Shown in pieces: positions 25,896 through 38,722 of a stretch of 64,000 bases of DNA. Origin of the DNA: Orbilia blumenaviensis (Eukaryota > Ascomycota > Orbiliomycetes > Orbiliales > Orbiliaceae); contig JAVHNS010000011.1 of assembly GCA_036872755.1 (NCBI GenBank), positions 1,768,566-1,832,565 of the forward strand, given 5' to 3'. The first letter of the stretch is position 1; each line of letters opens with the position of its first letter. Under the pieces are notes generated by a model. That model ran no database searches and had not been told where the DNA came from. It saw only the letters and a program-made list of their open reading frames with translations. A program made the position numbers and the translations under genes.

Positions 25896-27390
25896 CATCA
25901 GGAAAAAAACATAGTTCCATTGTGCTCCATCCTATCCTAAGGCATTTAAGGTACTTTGAAACTTAAGGAATATTATTTTTCAGATAGGGCCTATTCCATC
26001 CGATGGGGTTTGTTCTATTTGATGAAAAATTCTTTATTGTACTGAGTGGTTTTTATCGTATTAAAAAGTTTTTATTTTAAGGATAAATTTTTATTTTATA
26101 AATAAATTTTTATTTTATAAATAAATTTTTATTTTATAAAATATTATTCATCAAAAAAAACTAAATACTATTTATAAAAAACCAATATAAAATTAATTTA
26201 AAAATTAATATAATAATTTTAAAAATTCAAAATAAATTAATTTTTATTTTTAAATATCTAAAAATTTTAATTTTATTAATACACATTTTAAAAATTAAAT
26301 ATATATATATATATATATATATAAAACTATAACATTATTATATCATATTATTATTATAATTATTATAAAAATTAAAAATTTAAATTTTAAATAAAAAATT
26401 TTATATTAATTTAGTAAATAAAAAAAAAACTATATTAATATTTATTAATTTATAAAATTTTAATAAACTTTTTATTGATTTAAATTAATTTATTATTAAA
26501 TTTTATAAGTTTTATATTAATCTTCTTAATGTTAGTAATATTTATTAATTTAATATTTTTTTTAATTATTAATATTAAAATATTTTTAAAATATAAATTT
26601 TTTTAAGTATTTTTAAAAATTTTTAGTTTTTGTTTAATTAATATTAATAAAAATATTATAATATTATTTTAATATGTTAATTAATAATTATTTTAAAATT
26701 TAAAAAATAATATATATTAATTTAAAATAATATTATATTAGTTTAAATTTATAATAAATAAAAATATAATTTTTATATTAATTATTTAAAGATTTTAAAG
26801 TATATTTTAAATTTATAATATTAGTTTTTAATTATATTAAAATTATTTATAAAATTATTATTATTTAATAAATTACCAGATTATTAATTTTAAAATATAA
26901 ATCTGAATTTTTAATTTAGTAACTAGTAGAATTATTATAATAATACTAAATTAGAATTTAAAAAATAACTAGAAAACAAAAAAATAACAATATAAAAACT
27001 TAAAAAAAATTAATAATAAATTATATTAATTTTAAATAAATTATAATTTATATTTTAAAATTCTTTTTTTAATAAAAACTTATATTTTTTTAACAAGTAA
27101 TTAATACAATTATTTTAAATTTATTTAATATAAAATAAAATATATTTATATTTTATAATTTTTTAAACTATATTTACAAAATAATTTTGAAAATTTAAAA
27201 TATATTATTTAATTTATATAAATATTAATTTTATAAAAAAAAAAAAATATAAAATTATAAAAAATAAATATTTATTTTTAGATATTATAAATATTTTTAA
27301 TATTTAAATATAAAATTTTTATAATATAAAAAATATTAAAATATTTAATATATGTTAACAAAATATTTATTATTTTAATGTAATCTTTAT
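25896..27390 (+). mobile_element. CATCAGG-ended long element, copy D1 (left part)
   Basis: Starts CATCAGGAAAAAAACATAG and runs for about 1.5 kb in parallel with 58415-59934, including the ttctattttataa triplet region, the TA dinucleotide run at 26300-26322 and the cttttttt strip near 27060. D1 and D2 are in the same orientation. No right inverted end was found for D1. This is the longer relative of the M elements; any transposase is erased. Confidence 0.55.
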
Positions 27391-27991
27391 AATAATATCC
27401 TATAAACAAATAAATTTTTTAATAAATTTATATAATTTATTTAAAAAATAAATTAGAATAATATAATATTAAAAGTTTTTAATAATGTTTTATTAATTAT
27501 CATTAAATTTAAAATTATTTATTAAAATTTAATATATGTTTATAAGTAAAAATATAATTTTTTTAAATAATAATTTATTTAATTCTTTTAATAAATATAT
27601 ATTTTTTTTTTAAAAAATTTAATATTATTTAAATATGAAAATATGATAATATTAAATTAATTCCAAATAAATAATATAGATTTTAATATTAAAAATTATT
27701 ATAAAAATAATAAATTAAAAATAATAAAATTTTTTATTTTTTAATATAATTATAATAAAATTTAATATAAGTTTCAACTAATTTAAAATTTTTTTATATA
27801 AAATAAAAATATATTTTATTTAATTTATATAGATATATATATTTTTTAGAATTAAAAAATTTTTAATTTAATAATTTTATTTTATAAAGTAAAATTTAAA
27901 ATAAAAAATTATAATTAATAAATTAAAAATAATAAATTTATTTTTTTAATTTTATGTAAAATAATTATAAAATATATAATATTTAATTTTT
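27391..27991. other. AT desert
   Basis: A and T only, no recognised ends, directly left of the first H element. Confidence 0.45.
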
Positions 27992-28750
27992 GCCCGACTG
28001 CATTTATGCAGGAGGGTTAAAGTTGAACCAGCGCGAGGGCGCGATCCTACCCAGATCCGCAAAAAAAATGTGTTGTTTTTGGCCGACTTAGAGAAAATAT
28101 TTTTTTGATTTTTGCCATATAAATTTGTATGGGATTTTGAAAGTTTTGGCATTATTTTGAAGTTTTGGCAAAAAATTGCTAAGAAACTTTTAAAATTACC
28201 TTTGACAAAAGTCTTCACCGTTTTTGTTTTTTTGAGTTTATGTCTTTAGAATTTTAATATGTTTTTTATTAATTTTTTATTTAACTTCTTATAAGTGAAC
28301 AGGTTTTTAGTTACTATTTTTATATTTTTTTTATTTTTTTTAATTAAGTTACTTTTAGTGAAAATGTAATTATGTGATTATTTTTGATATTAAAATTAAT
28401 TTTTAATTAATTTTTAATTAATTTTATTTTAATTTAATTTAATTCTTACATGAAAAATAATCACATAATCATAATTTTAAAATAACATCACATATTTTTT
28501 CAAATTAAATAAAAATTAAATAAAAATTAAATAAAAAGTAGTTTTAACATCAAAAATAGTTATGTAATCAAATAGAAAAACTACATCAAAATTATATTAA
28601 TTATAATATTAATTATTATATTAGTTATTATATTAATATTAATTATAATATCAATTATTATAATATTATATTAATTATTATATATTAAAATTATTTATTT
28701 AAAATTAAGATGTTGCAGTTGGGTTTGAGTGCTGCACAGCAGCCTCCTAG
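27992..28750 (+). mobile_element. Helitron-like non-autonomous element H1
   Basis: The left terminus is GCCCGACTGC followed by a small hairpin (CTGC...GCAG) and AGGAGGGTTAAAGTTGAACC. The right terminus has a degraded TTGCAGTTGGG (inverse of the left 10 bases), then the GCTGCRCAGC hairpin and CCTCCTAG, followed by TT. Total 759 bp. Inside are the CATACAAATTTGTATG-type palindrome, the CACGTG-module relic and AT-rich filler. No protein is encoded. Confidence 0.65.
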
Positions 28751-29026
28751 TTATAATAAATTAATTAAATTAAAATATTTGTATTAAAATATAAAAATAG
28801 ATTAATAAAAATTAAATTAATTTTATTATTTATAATTATAATTAAAATTATAAATTAATTTTTTAATAAATTATATTTTACTAATTTATTTTTTATAAAA
28901 TTTTAAATTAATTTTAACATTTTATTGACTTGTAATAGGTTTTTAAGAATTGATTTTAAAATATTTAAAATTAGCTTTTTAAATAAATTAATAAATTTAA
29001 TAATATTTACTATATTATAATAAAAA

Positions 29027-29743
29027 CTAGGAGGCTGCTACACAACACTCAAACCTGATTGCTGTATTTTGATTATAAATCAATAATAATTAATATAATA
29101 ATTAATATAATAATTAATATAATTTTAATATAACTTTTATATATAATCACATTATAATTTTCAAAATCAAAACTATTTTTATTTAATTTTTATTTAATTT
29201 TATTTTAATTTAATATAATTTTAAAAATTTAATAACATCATTTTAATATATATCACATAACCATTTTACATACAAAAACTAAATTAAAAAATAAAAATTA
29301 AATAAAAATTATATAAAAATTAAATAAAAATAATTTTTATTTTGAAAATTGTTATGTGACCTGATTTTTATTAAAAGTAATAAAATTAAAAAAAATAAAA
29401 AAAATAAAAAAAATAAAAATAGATATGTGGGGGCTTGTGAAAAGTTAGATAATTAATTAAAGAAAATTATATTAAAATATTAGAGAAGGAGAATTAAAAA
29501 AATAAAAATGGTGAAGACTTTTATCAGAGTTAATTTTCAAAATTTTTTAGTAACTTTTGTTAAAATTTCAAAATTAGTGCTAAGATTGTTAAGATTTCAA
29601 AAATTTCATATAAATTTGTATGGTAAAAATAAGTTTTGAAAATCTTTAAGTTGGCTAAAAATAACATATTTTTTGTTAGATTTGGTATGGATTGTGTCCT
29701 CGCACGCTGGTTCAACTTTAACCCTCCTGCAACGCAGTTGGGT
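29027..29743 (-). mobile_element. Helitron-like non-autonomous element H2
   Basis: Inverse orientation, 717 bp, from CTAGGAGGCTGCTACACAAC to the left terminus GCAGTTGGGT, in which the usual GGGC has become GGGT and GTCGGG has become GTTGGG by transitions. Flanks are A on both sides in this orientation. Confidence 0.6.
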
Positions 29744-32220
29744 ATTTGTTAAATTGTTTGATGGATTTTTAATAATTAAAATTTTAATATTATTATTTAA
29801 TTTTATTAATTAATTTAATATTAATTTTAAAAAATTATATATAATTTTAAAATACTTTTTAATATAATTTATAAATAAATTATCTAATTAATATTTTTAT
29901 ATATTAAATAATATATAAATTAATTTTATATATAATTTGTTAAATTTTTTTTTTAATTATTTTAAAAATTTTTTAATTAAAATAAAATTATTTAAAAATT
30001 TTAATTATATTTTTAAAATTTTTATTAATATTATTAATAATAGTTTTTTTTAATAAAGATTTTAAAATTTAATATTTTAATTTTTTTTTTTTTTAAGTTT
30101 TTTATTAAAAATTATTATTATTTCATCAATAATTTAAATTTTTATTTTTATTTTTATATAATTATTTTATAAATATTATTATTATTAAAATTAATAATAA
30201 CAAAAAAAATTTATTAAATTCTTTATTAATATAAGTAAAATAAAAAATTTTTTTTTTTCAAAAATTATAAATTAAATAATTCTAATATTAATTTTAATTT
30301 TAATAAAAATAAATAATTTTTATTTGTTTAAAAATTTTTTTGTATTTTTATAAAATATATATTAAATTAAATTAAAATTTTTATTATTTTTTTTAAATTA
30401 AATCCAAATTTTTAAAATTTTGTAAACTTTTAAATTAATTTTAAAAGTAATTACATAAAATTTATTATTATTTTTTTTTATTTTTATTATTTATTATTTA
30501 TTATTTATTTATTTATTTATTTATTTTTAAAAAAAAAATTTAGTTTTCAAATTTAAACTATAAAATTTAAAATCTAAATAATTTTTTAATTATTAATATT
30601 GTTTTAAAAAAAACTTATATATAAAAAAATAATATTTAATATTAATTAAAAAAATATTTATTAAGTAAAAATATTAAAATTTACTAAAAGAATATTTAAA
30701 AAATATAAATATTAATTTAATATTTTTTTTTAAATTTAAATATATGATATTTATCAAATATTATTAAATACAATTAAAATTATATATATATATATTTATA
30801 AAAATAAAAATTTATTTTTATTTTTATTATCTAAAATATATAAAAATTTAAATATTTATTATAAATTTTATTATAAACTATTATATTATTAATATGTATA
30901 TTTTTTATTATTTATGTTAAATATAAATTTATATTTTATATAATTTTAATTCTAAAAATATAAAATTAAAGATAAATCTTTAATTTTTTAAAATAATATA
31001 TATAATTGTTTTAAATTTATATATTTTATATAATATTTCATAAATATTATTATAAATTAATAAAATTTTATATACAAATTTAAAATATTAAAATTTATAA
31101 TAATTTTATTAAATTTCATTATTATTATTTTATATTATAAAAATCTTAATATAAATCCTATATTATTAATATAAACTATAATTATAAATTTTTATTAATT
31201 TTATTCTTTTATATTTATAAAAATATTTATTTTTAAATAAAATAATAATTATTTTATTAAATAAATTTTAATAATTAATAATTAATTTATTAATAATTAT
31301 TATACTTTTATTAAGTTTTTATAAATTTTTATATATATTTTAATCAATAATTTAAAAATTTTGAAATGAAAATAAAATAATAGATATTAAATATATATTA
31401 TAATATAATATTTTAATATTTATATAAATTTTAATTAATATTTAAATTTTTTATATTAAAATAATAATATTGTATTTTTAAATTTTAAAAAATTTATAAA
31501 AATAATTATTAATTTATTTAAATATTATATATATTTTAATACTTTTTTTTTAATTTTTTAAATAATATAAAACTTATTTTAAAATTAAATATAGATTTTT
31601 TTTTTATATTATTAAAGAATAAAATAAAAGCAAATATTATATTTTAAAATATATTATTTTTAAATTTTAAGGGAATTTTAACAAATTTAAATAAATTTAA
31701 TATAATATTAAAAAGTTTGTTTATATAAAATAATAAAATATTAAAAAATATAAATATTTAATAACCTAAATAATTTAAATTATTTGTATTTAAATTAATT
31801 TTTTTATTTATAATATAAAAGATATATTTAATACATTTTTAAATCTAAATATTATAAAATTTAAAAAGAATTTATAATTCTTTTTATTAATTTAGAAAGT
31901 TTTAAATTAGTTTAATAATCTATTAAAAAAGATTTTTGTTAAATAATAATTAATAAATATTTTAATTATAAAATAAATTTAAATATTAAAAAAATCAATA
32001 TAAAATTTTTTAAATTTATATATAAATTATATTAAATAATTTAAAAAGTAGATAAAATTTTTAAAATAAATTTATTTAAATAATATATATTTAATTTTAA
32101 AATTAAAAATCAGTTTAAATTTTTACATTTTTATGAAAATCTAGTTAAGATTATTATATATTTTTTTTAATAATATTTACATACTTAATAAATATATTTC
32201 ATTTTATAAAAAATTTATAA
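29744..32220. other. AT desert
   Basis: About 2.5 kb of A and T, with (TTAT)n at about 30480-30527. No open frame or element end was recognised. The last about 60 bp resemble 59870-59931, which is the empty site for H3. Confidence 0.5.
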
Positions 32221-32946
32221 CTAGGAGGCTGCTGCGCAGCACTCAAACCCGACTGCAGCATCTTAATTTTAAATGAATCATATATAATAATTAATATAAT
32301 CATTAATATAATAACTAATATAATAATTAATATCATTTTAATAATAATTTTGAAAATAATTTGGTTATAATTTTTGTATGTGATTATGTGACTATTTTTG
32401 ATGTTAAAACTATTTTTATTTAATATTTATTTAATTTAATTAAATTTAATTTAATTTTAAAAAAATATGATGTTATTTTAATATGTGTTATGTGACAATT
32501 TTATATGCAAAAACCAAATTAAATTTAAATAAAATTAAATAAAAATTATTTTAACATTGAAAATAGTTATATAATCATATTTTTACTAAAAATAATTTAA
32601 TTAAAAGAAATAAAGAAAATATAAAAATAATAATTGTATATTTATCTGCTTAATTAAAAATAAATAAACAGTTAAAAAAAAATATATTAAAATTTTAGAG
32701 TAATAGATTGAAAAATACAAAAACAATGAAAACTTTTGTCAAAAATAATTTTCAAAATTTCTTAACCAAAACTTAAAAATCAGTACCAAGATTATTAAGA
32801 TTTGCAAAATCCCATATAAATTTATATAGTAAAAATTAAAAAAAAAAATCTCTAAATTCGCCAAAAACAATATATTTTTTAGCAGGTCTAGGTAGGATCG
32901 CGTTCTGCGCTGGTTCAACTTTAACCCTCCTGCAAAGCAGTCGGGC
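32221..32946 (-). mobile_element. Helitron-like non-autonomous element H3
   Basis: 726 bp, CTAGGAGGCTGCTGCGCAGC to GCAGTCGGGC. The segment around 59920-59945 is the same flanking sequence without the element, which places the insertion within an AATAA context without a long target duplication. Confidence 0.7.
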
Positions 32947-34118
32947 ATAAAAATAAAAAAAAATAATATATAAAATTATAAATTATAAATTAATAATATT
33001 ATTAATAAAAAATTTTATTTTTTAATTATATTCTTATATTAATTATATATTTAATATAATTTATTTGACTAATTTTTCTAATAATAAAAAATTTTAATTT
33101 AAAATATAAAAATCAATTTTTTAATTATATATAAATATTGCTTATTTTATTATTTATTTTATTTAAAAAAAGTTTATTATAATTTATAAAAAAAAATTTA
33201 ATTAATTTTAAAATATAAGATTTTATAAAATGATTTCTAATTTTTTTAAGCAAATTGTTTTTAAAACTTACTCATAAATTATAAAAATAAATATAAACAA
33301 AGTTATTATTTTTAATTAAATAAATAAATAATAAATTATATAAAATATATTAATTTTTTAAAAATAATTTCTAAAACTTATTCTATTTATATAATATTTA
33401 TAACAATTTTTTAAAATTTTAATTAAATCTTCAAATATTTTTAAAAAAAATATACATTTTATATTAAATAATTAAAAAATAATAATAAATTTACAAAAAT
33501 AAAATTATAATTAAAAAAAATAATTAATTTAATTAAAAATTTTTTAAATTTTAACATCACTATAATAAATTTATATAAATCTAATTTTTTATATTATATT
33601 TACTTAAAAATAATAAAATATTTTATAAAATAAATAATAAAAATTTTAAAAAGATATAAAAAAAATTAAATTATTTAATAAAATTTATATTATTATATTA
33701 ATATATTCTAAATAAATTTCAATTATTTTAAAAAAATTATACACAAATTTTATAATAACAAAGTAAAGAAATAAAATTTATTATTAAAATTTTTATTATT
33801 ATTTTATTAAACATTTTAAAAAGCCCATTAAACTATAAGAAATTTATATTTATTTAAATAATTATTTATATAAATATTTTTATAAATTTTATTTTATATT
33901 TTAATTATTTTTTATATACTAAATAAATATTTTAAAAAATTTTAAAAAAATTAAATAAGATTATAATTAAAATAAAAACTAAAAAATTTATATCAAATAA
34001 AAAAATAATTAAAAAAAATAATAATAATTTTTTAAAAATTTTTAATAATAATAAAATTTTTTTTATAATAATTTCAAATTTTTATTAATATTATAAAAAA
34101 ATTTAAACAATTAAATAT
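32947..34118 (+). repeat. Dispersed repeat E1 (pair of 59935-62558)
   Basis: Starts aaaaataaaaaaaaataata and aligns by eye over its whole length with 59935-60434 plus 61775-62558. It lacks the T2 transposon present in the other copy. The identity of the parent element is unknown; it is bounded here by H3 and H4. Confidence 0.65.
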
Positions 34119-35891
34119 GCCCGACTGCGTTGCAGGAGGGTTAAAGTTGAACCTCCGCGCGAGGGCGCGATCCATACCAAATCTGGCAAAAAAATGTGTT
34201 GTTTTTGGCCGACTTAAAGAAAAAATTTTCTCATACAAATTTGTATAAGATTTCCAAAGTTTTGGCGGTCTTGGTATTGATTTTTAAAATCTTGACAAAA
34301 AATTGTTAAGAAATTTTTAAAATTGACTCTGATAAAAGTTTTCACCATTTTTATTATTTTAAGTCTATAACTCTAGAATTTTAATATATTCTTCTTTAAC
34401 CATTTATCTAGCTTTTTACGAGCTGCCTTGTTTTTATTTTCTTTTTTTCTATTTTTTTTATTTTTTTTTAATTTTATCATTTTTGGTGAAAATTAGGTCA
34501 CGTAACTATTTTCGATGTTAAAACTATTTTTTATTTAATTTTAATTTAATTTAATTTAGTTTTTGGTTGCAAAATGGTCACGTGACACATATAAAATCTG
34601 ACTTGAAAATTTAAAATCTATTTTTAAATTTATTTTAATTATTTTAATTAGATTTTTATTTTTGCATACAATAATTATTTTTATTTTCATTTTCATTTTC
34701 ATTTTCATTTTCATTTTCATTTTCATTTTCATTTTCATTTTCATTTTCATTTTCATTTTCATTTTCATTTTCATTTTCATTTTCATTTTCATTTTCATTT
34801 TCATTTTCATTTTCATTTTCATTTTCATTTTCATTTTCATTTTCATTTTCATTTTCATTTTCATTTTCATTTTCATTTTCATTTTCATTTTCATTTTCAT
34901 TTTCATTTTCATTTTCATTTTCATTTTCATTTTCATTTTCATTTTCATTTATTTTAATTTTAATTATATTTTTATGTCTGTACAAATTAATTATATAACA
35001 AAAATTAAATTAATTAAGATAACTTTCTTAATTATTATAATAATAATCATGTTAAATATGTATATTGGTTTTAATATTAATTATTATATTGATTATTATT
35101 TAATATATATATACATATACATATATTATTATTTTGATTATTATTTAATTTAAATTATTGATTAATTTTTTGTAAATTAATAAATTAATAATTAAATTTT
35201 ATAAGGAATAATTAAATTTTATAAATAAATATAATTATTAACTTTATATAATTTATAAATCTATAATATAATATAAATAAATAATAATCAATAAAAACAT
35301 AAATAAGATTAATATTAAAATAATTAATAAAATAACTAATATATCATAAACAATAATATTTAATATAATAATCTAAATTAACAAATACTTAATCATAATT
35401 AAAATTAATAAATTTTAAAATCTTTTATATATTTATAATTGAAATAAAAAAATATTAATTAGAATAATAAACATAATTATATAATAAAAATAACAAAAAT
35501 AATAATTTAATAATATTTATAATTAATTTAATAATTATAATACAATAATTTATATAATTTGTAAATTAAAAAAAAGAAATTATTATTTTAACAAAAATAA
35601 TATTTATTAAATAATTATTAGAGGTTATTGAGAAAGATATTAACCGAAAAGTATTATAATTAAAAATTTATAATAATTAAATTAATAAAATTTTATTAAA
35701 TTCTTGTTTTTGAGTTACCTTTAATTTCATGTTAACTTAATTTGATTTATAATAATAATAAATATTAATACAATCAAATTCTATTTTGTTTATAATTATT
35801 AACTTTATTTTATTACAAAAAGTATATTATATAAATTATATATGATTAAGATGTGGCAGTCGGGTTTGAGTGCTGCGCAGCAGCCTCCTAG
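34119..35891 (+). mobile_element. Helitron-like non-autonomous element H4, expanded
   Basis: Ends are GCCCGACTGCGTTGCAGG and GCTGCGCAGCAGCCTCCTAG with GCAGTCGGG before the 3' hairpin. At 1773 bp it is more than twice the usual length because of a hexamer array (34683-34948) and about 800 bp of AT sequence. The left flank up to ttaaatat is the same as 62521-62558, an unoccupied copy. Confidence 0.68.
34683..34948. repeat. (ATTTTC)n hexanucleotide array, about 44 units
   Basis: Near-perfect tandem array within H4. It is open in several frames on both strands (Ile-Phe, Met-Lys or Glu-Asn repeats); none is a gene. Confidence 0.95.
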
Positions 35892-36855
35892 TTATAAATT
35901 ATAAAATAATTAAAATAAAAAAATTATTAAAAAAATTTATTTTTTAATAATTAGAATTTATAAATATAAATTCCAATCTTAATTTAATAATTATATTAAT
36001 TATAATTAAGATTTTATATAAAAATTTAAAAATTAATAAATTTATCTTATAATATAAGTTATTTAAAAGTATTAATAAAAATATTAAGAAAAAAGATTTT
36101 TAAAAAAATTTAAATAAAAAAAATATTAAAAAATAATAATATCAAAAAAGTGTTTTAAAAAAAAAAATTAAAAAGAAAAAAAAAAAAAAAAAAATAAGAA
36201 GTTTTTTATTAAATTTAAAAAATTTAAAAAAATAAAATAAATTTATTAAATTTTTTTTTTAATTATTTTAATTAATATAATAAAATATTAATACTTTTTA
36301 TTTTTAATAAATTAATAAAATAAATTATTTATATACTTAAAAATTATAATATCTTATTAAATTTATAATAAAAATTGTTATTAAAATTAAATTTTATATA
36401 TTATTTTAAAGATAATAAAAATTTGGTTTTTAAAATATTTAATAAATTAATTAAAATTATAAAATAAAAATATTATTTTAAAAATAAATTAATTAAATTA
36501 TTTAATATGAATTTTTATATTTATATATACTAAATAATTTTTAAAGTTTTTAAATATATAAAAATAAAATTTAAATAAAAAAAAATTATAATAATATTAA
36601 TTTTTAAATTATCTAAATTTAAATTAATTATTATTAAAAATAAAAAATAACAATTATTTATTAAAAATTAATTAATAAAAAAAAAATTTTTAATTTTAAT
36701 AATAAATAAATATTTAAAAATATTTTTAGTTTTTAATAAATAATATAATTTTGTTTATTTAAAATATTTAAATTATAATAAAAATATTATTTAAATTAAT
36801 GTAAAATAAATAAAAAAAATTTATAAATTTTGTATATATAAAATTTAAAATATAA
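35892..36855. other. AT desert
   Basis: A and T with a long A-run region around 36150-36195. It lies between H4 and H5. No gene is visible. Confidence 0.5.
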
Positions 36856-37528
36856 CTAGGAGGCTGCTACGCAGCACTCAAACCCGACTGCCGCATCTTG
36901 ATTAGAAATCAATGATATTGTGTATAATACAATTTTCGTGTGTGTCACGTGACCATTTTCGACGTCAAAACTATATTTTTATTAATTTTTATTTTATTTT
37001 AATTTAATTTAATTTAATTTTGAAAATTTTGTGACGTCATTTTGAAAGATGTGTCACGTGATCATTTTGCATACCAAAACTAAATAAAATTAAAATAAAA
37101 ATTAAATAAAAATTAAATAAAAAATAGTTTTGACGTCGAAAATTGTCACGTGACCTGATTTCGCTAAAAGTGACTTAATTTAAAAAAATAAAAAAAATAT
37201 AAAAATAGTAGCTAGAGACCTATTCGCTTAATCAAAGTCAGATAAATACTTAAAGAAGAGTATATTAAAATTCTAGAGTCATAGACTTAAAAATAAAAAA
37301 ACGGTGAAGACTTTTGTCAGAGTCAATTTTCAAGTTTGTTAGCAACTTTTTGCCAAGACCTCAAAATAATGCCAAGACTTTCAAAATCCCATACAAATTT
37401 ATATGGCAAAAATCAAAAAAATATTTTCTCTAAGTCAGCCAAAAACAACACATTTTTTGGCAGGTCTGGGTAGGATCGCGCCCTCGCGCTGGTTCAACTT
37501 TAACCCTCCTGCATAAATGCAGTCGGGC
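36856..37528 (-). mobile_element. Helitron-like non-autonomous element H5 (best preserved)
   Basis: 673 bp, CTAGGAGGCTGCTACGCAGC to GCAGTCGGGC. The least mutated long copy of the family: three CACGTG sites (36946, 37055, 37147), inverted GACGTCAAAACTAT / ATAGTTTTGACGTC arms in the middle, and both terminal hairpins intact. Useful as a family reference. Confidence 0.72.
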
Positions 37529-38156
37529 ATTATTTTTGAATTTAATAAAAAAAAATTTTCTTATTTTTTTATTAATAATTTATAAAATATTTTTTTTAGA
37601 TAATTTGAGGATTTATAAAAAAAAAAGTTTTTTAAATTTAAAAAAATATTTAAAATTTATAAAAATTTATAGAAATTATATTTTATAATTTTATATTATA
37701 ATATAATATTAAATTTTATATTATTATATTATTGAAATTTTTTAAATTAATAATTTTTAAATTATTATTTTTTTATATAAATAATAAATAAATTATTAAA
37801 AAAATTATTAAAATTAAAATTTTTAATATTAAATTAAAAAAAATATTTATAAATATAATTAATAAAAGTATATTATTTTAATATATTATTTATTTTATTT
37901 AATAATATTATTATAAATTATATTATTAAATATATTTTATTATTATTATTTATAATTTATATAAAAATTATTTTAATTAAAATATTATATTATATTATAA
38001 ATAATTATATAATATTTTAATTTAAAAATAAATCTAGTAATATATTATATTATAAATTAATTATAAAAATAATTATAGTTTTAAATTTAATTAATATATA
38101 TATTTTTAAATATAAATAAAATATTATAAAAAATAAATAAATTTTGTTATATAAAT
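37529..38156. other. AT desert left of L2
   Basis: A and T only, ending ...ttatataaat, whose last five bases are the target duplication of L2. Confidence 0.5.
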
Positions 38157-38722
38157 TGTCACGGCCAGCCATATTAGGTATATCTTAGCATGTCAAACAT
38201 AAACCTGTTTGATTCTGAATTCAGTTCATAAATCAGATTTATGATATAAATATTTGGATTATAAGTTTAAAAACAAATCAAATTAAAATTAAACCATCTA
38301 CAAATATATTATATTAATAATATATTTTTAAAACAAATTATATATAAAACATTATATATAATTTAATATATTATATATATATAATATTTATTTAAATATA
38401 TAATATTTAAATTTATAAATAATTTATATTTATATAAATAATATTTATATATATAAAGATTTTTAAATAATAGTAATTTTAAAATTCTTTTTTAAATTTT
38501 ATTAATTAATTCATTAATATTTAATATATTTTATTTATTATTTTTATTTATTAAATTTAATATTTTTTTATTAGAAATTATATTATTTAATATTTTTATA
38601 TTTAACTTAATTTATTTTAAAAGAATAATCTAAATATTTTAAATTAAGAATATGATTAATTAAAAAATGTTAGGTTGTTTTAACAATTTTTTATTTGGGA
38701 AATATTTAGAATAGATATAATA
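38157..38722. repeat. Left LTR of L2
   Basis: 566 bp. The outer about 80 bp keep C and G (TGTCACGGCCAGCC, TTAGCATGTCAAAC), while the inner end is mutated to tttagaatagatataata. Confidence 0.88.

Noticed and set aside
34556..35153. Long open frames on both strands across 34.6-35.1 kb
   Set aside because: They are the (ATTTTC)n array read in frame; hexamers without stop codons stay open in several frames.
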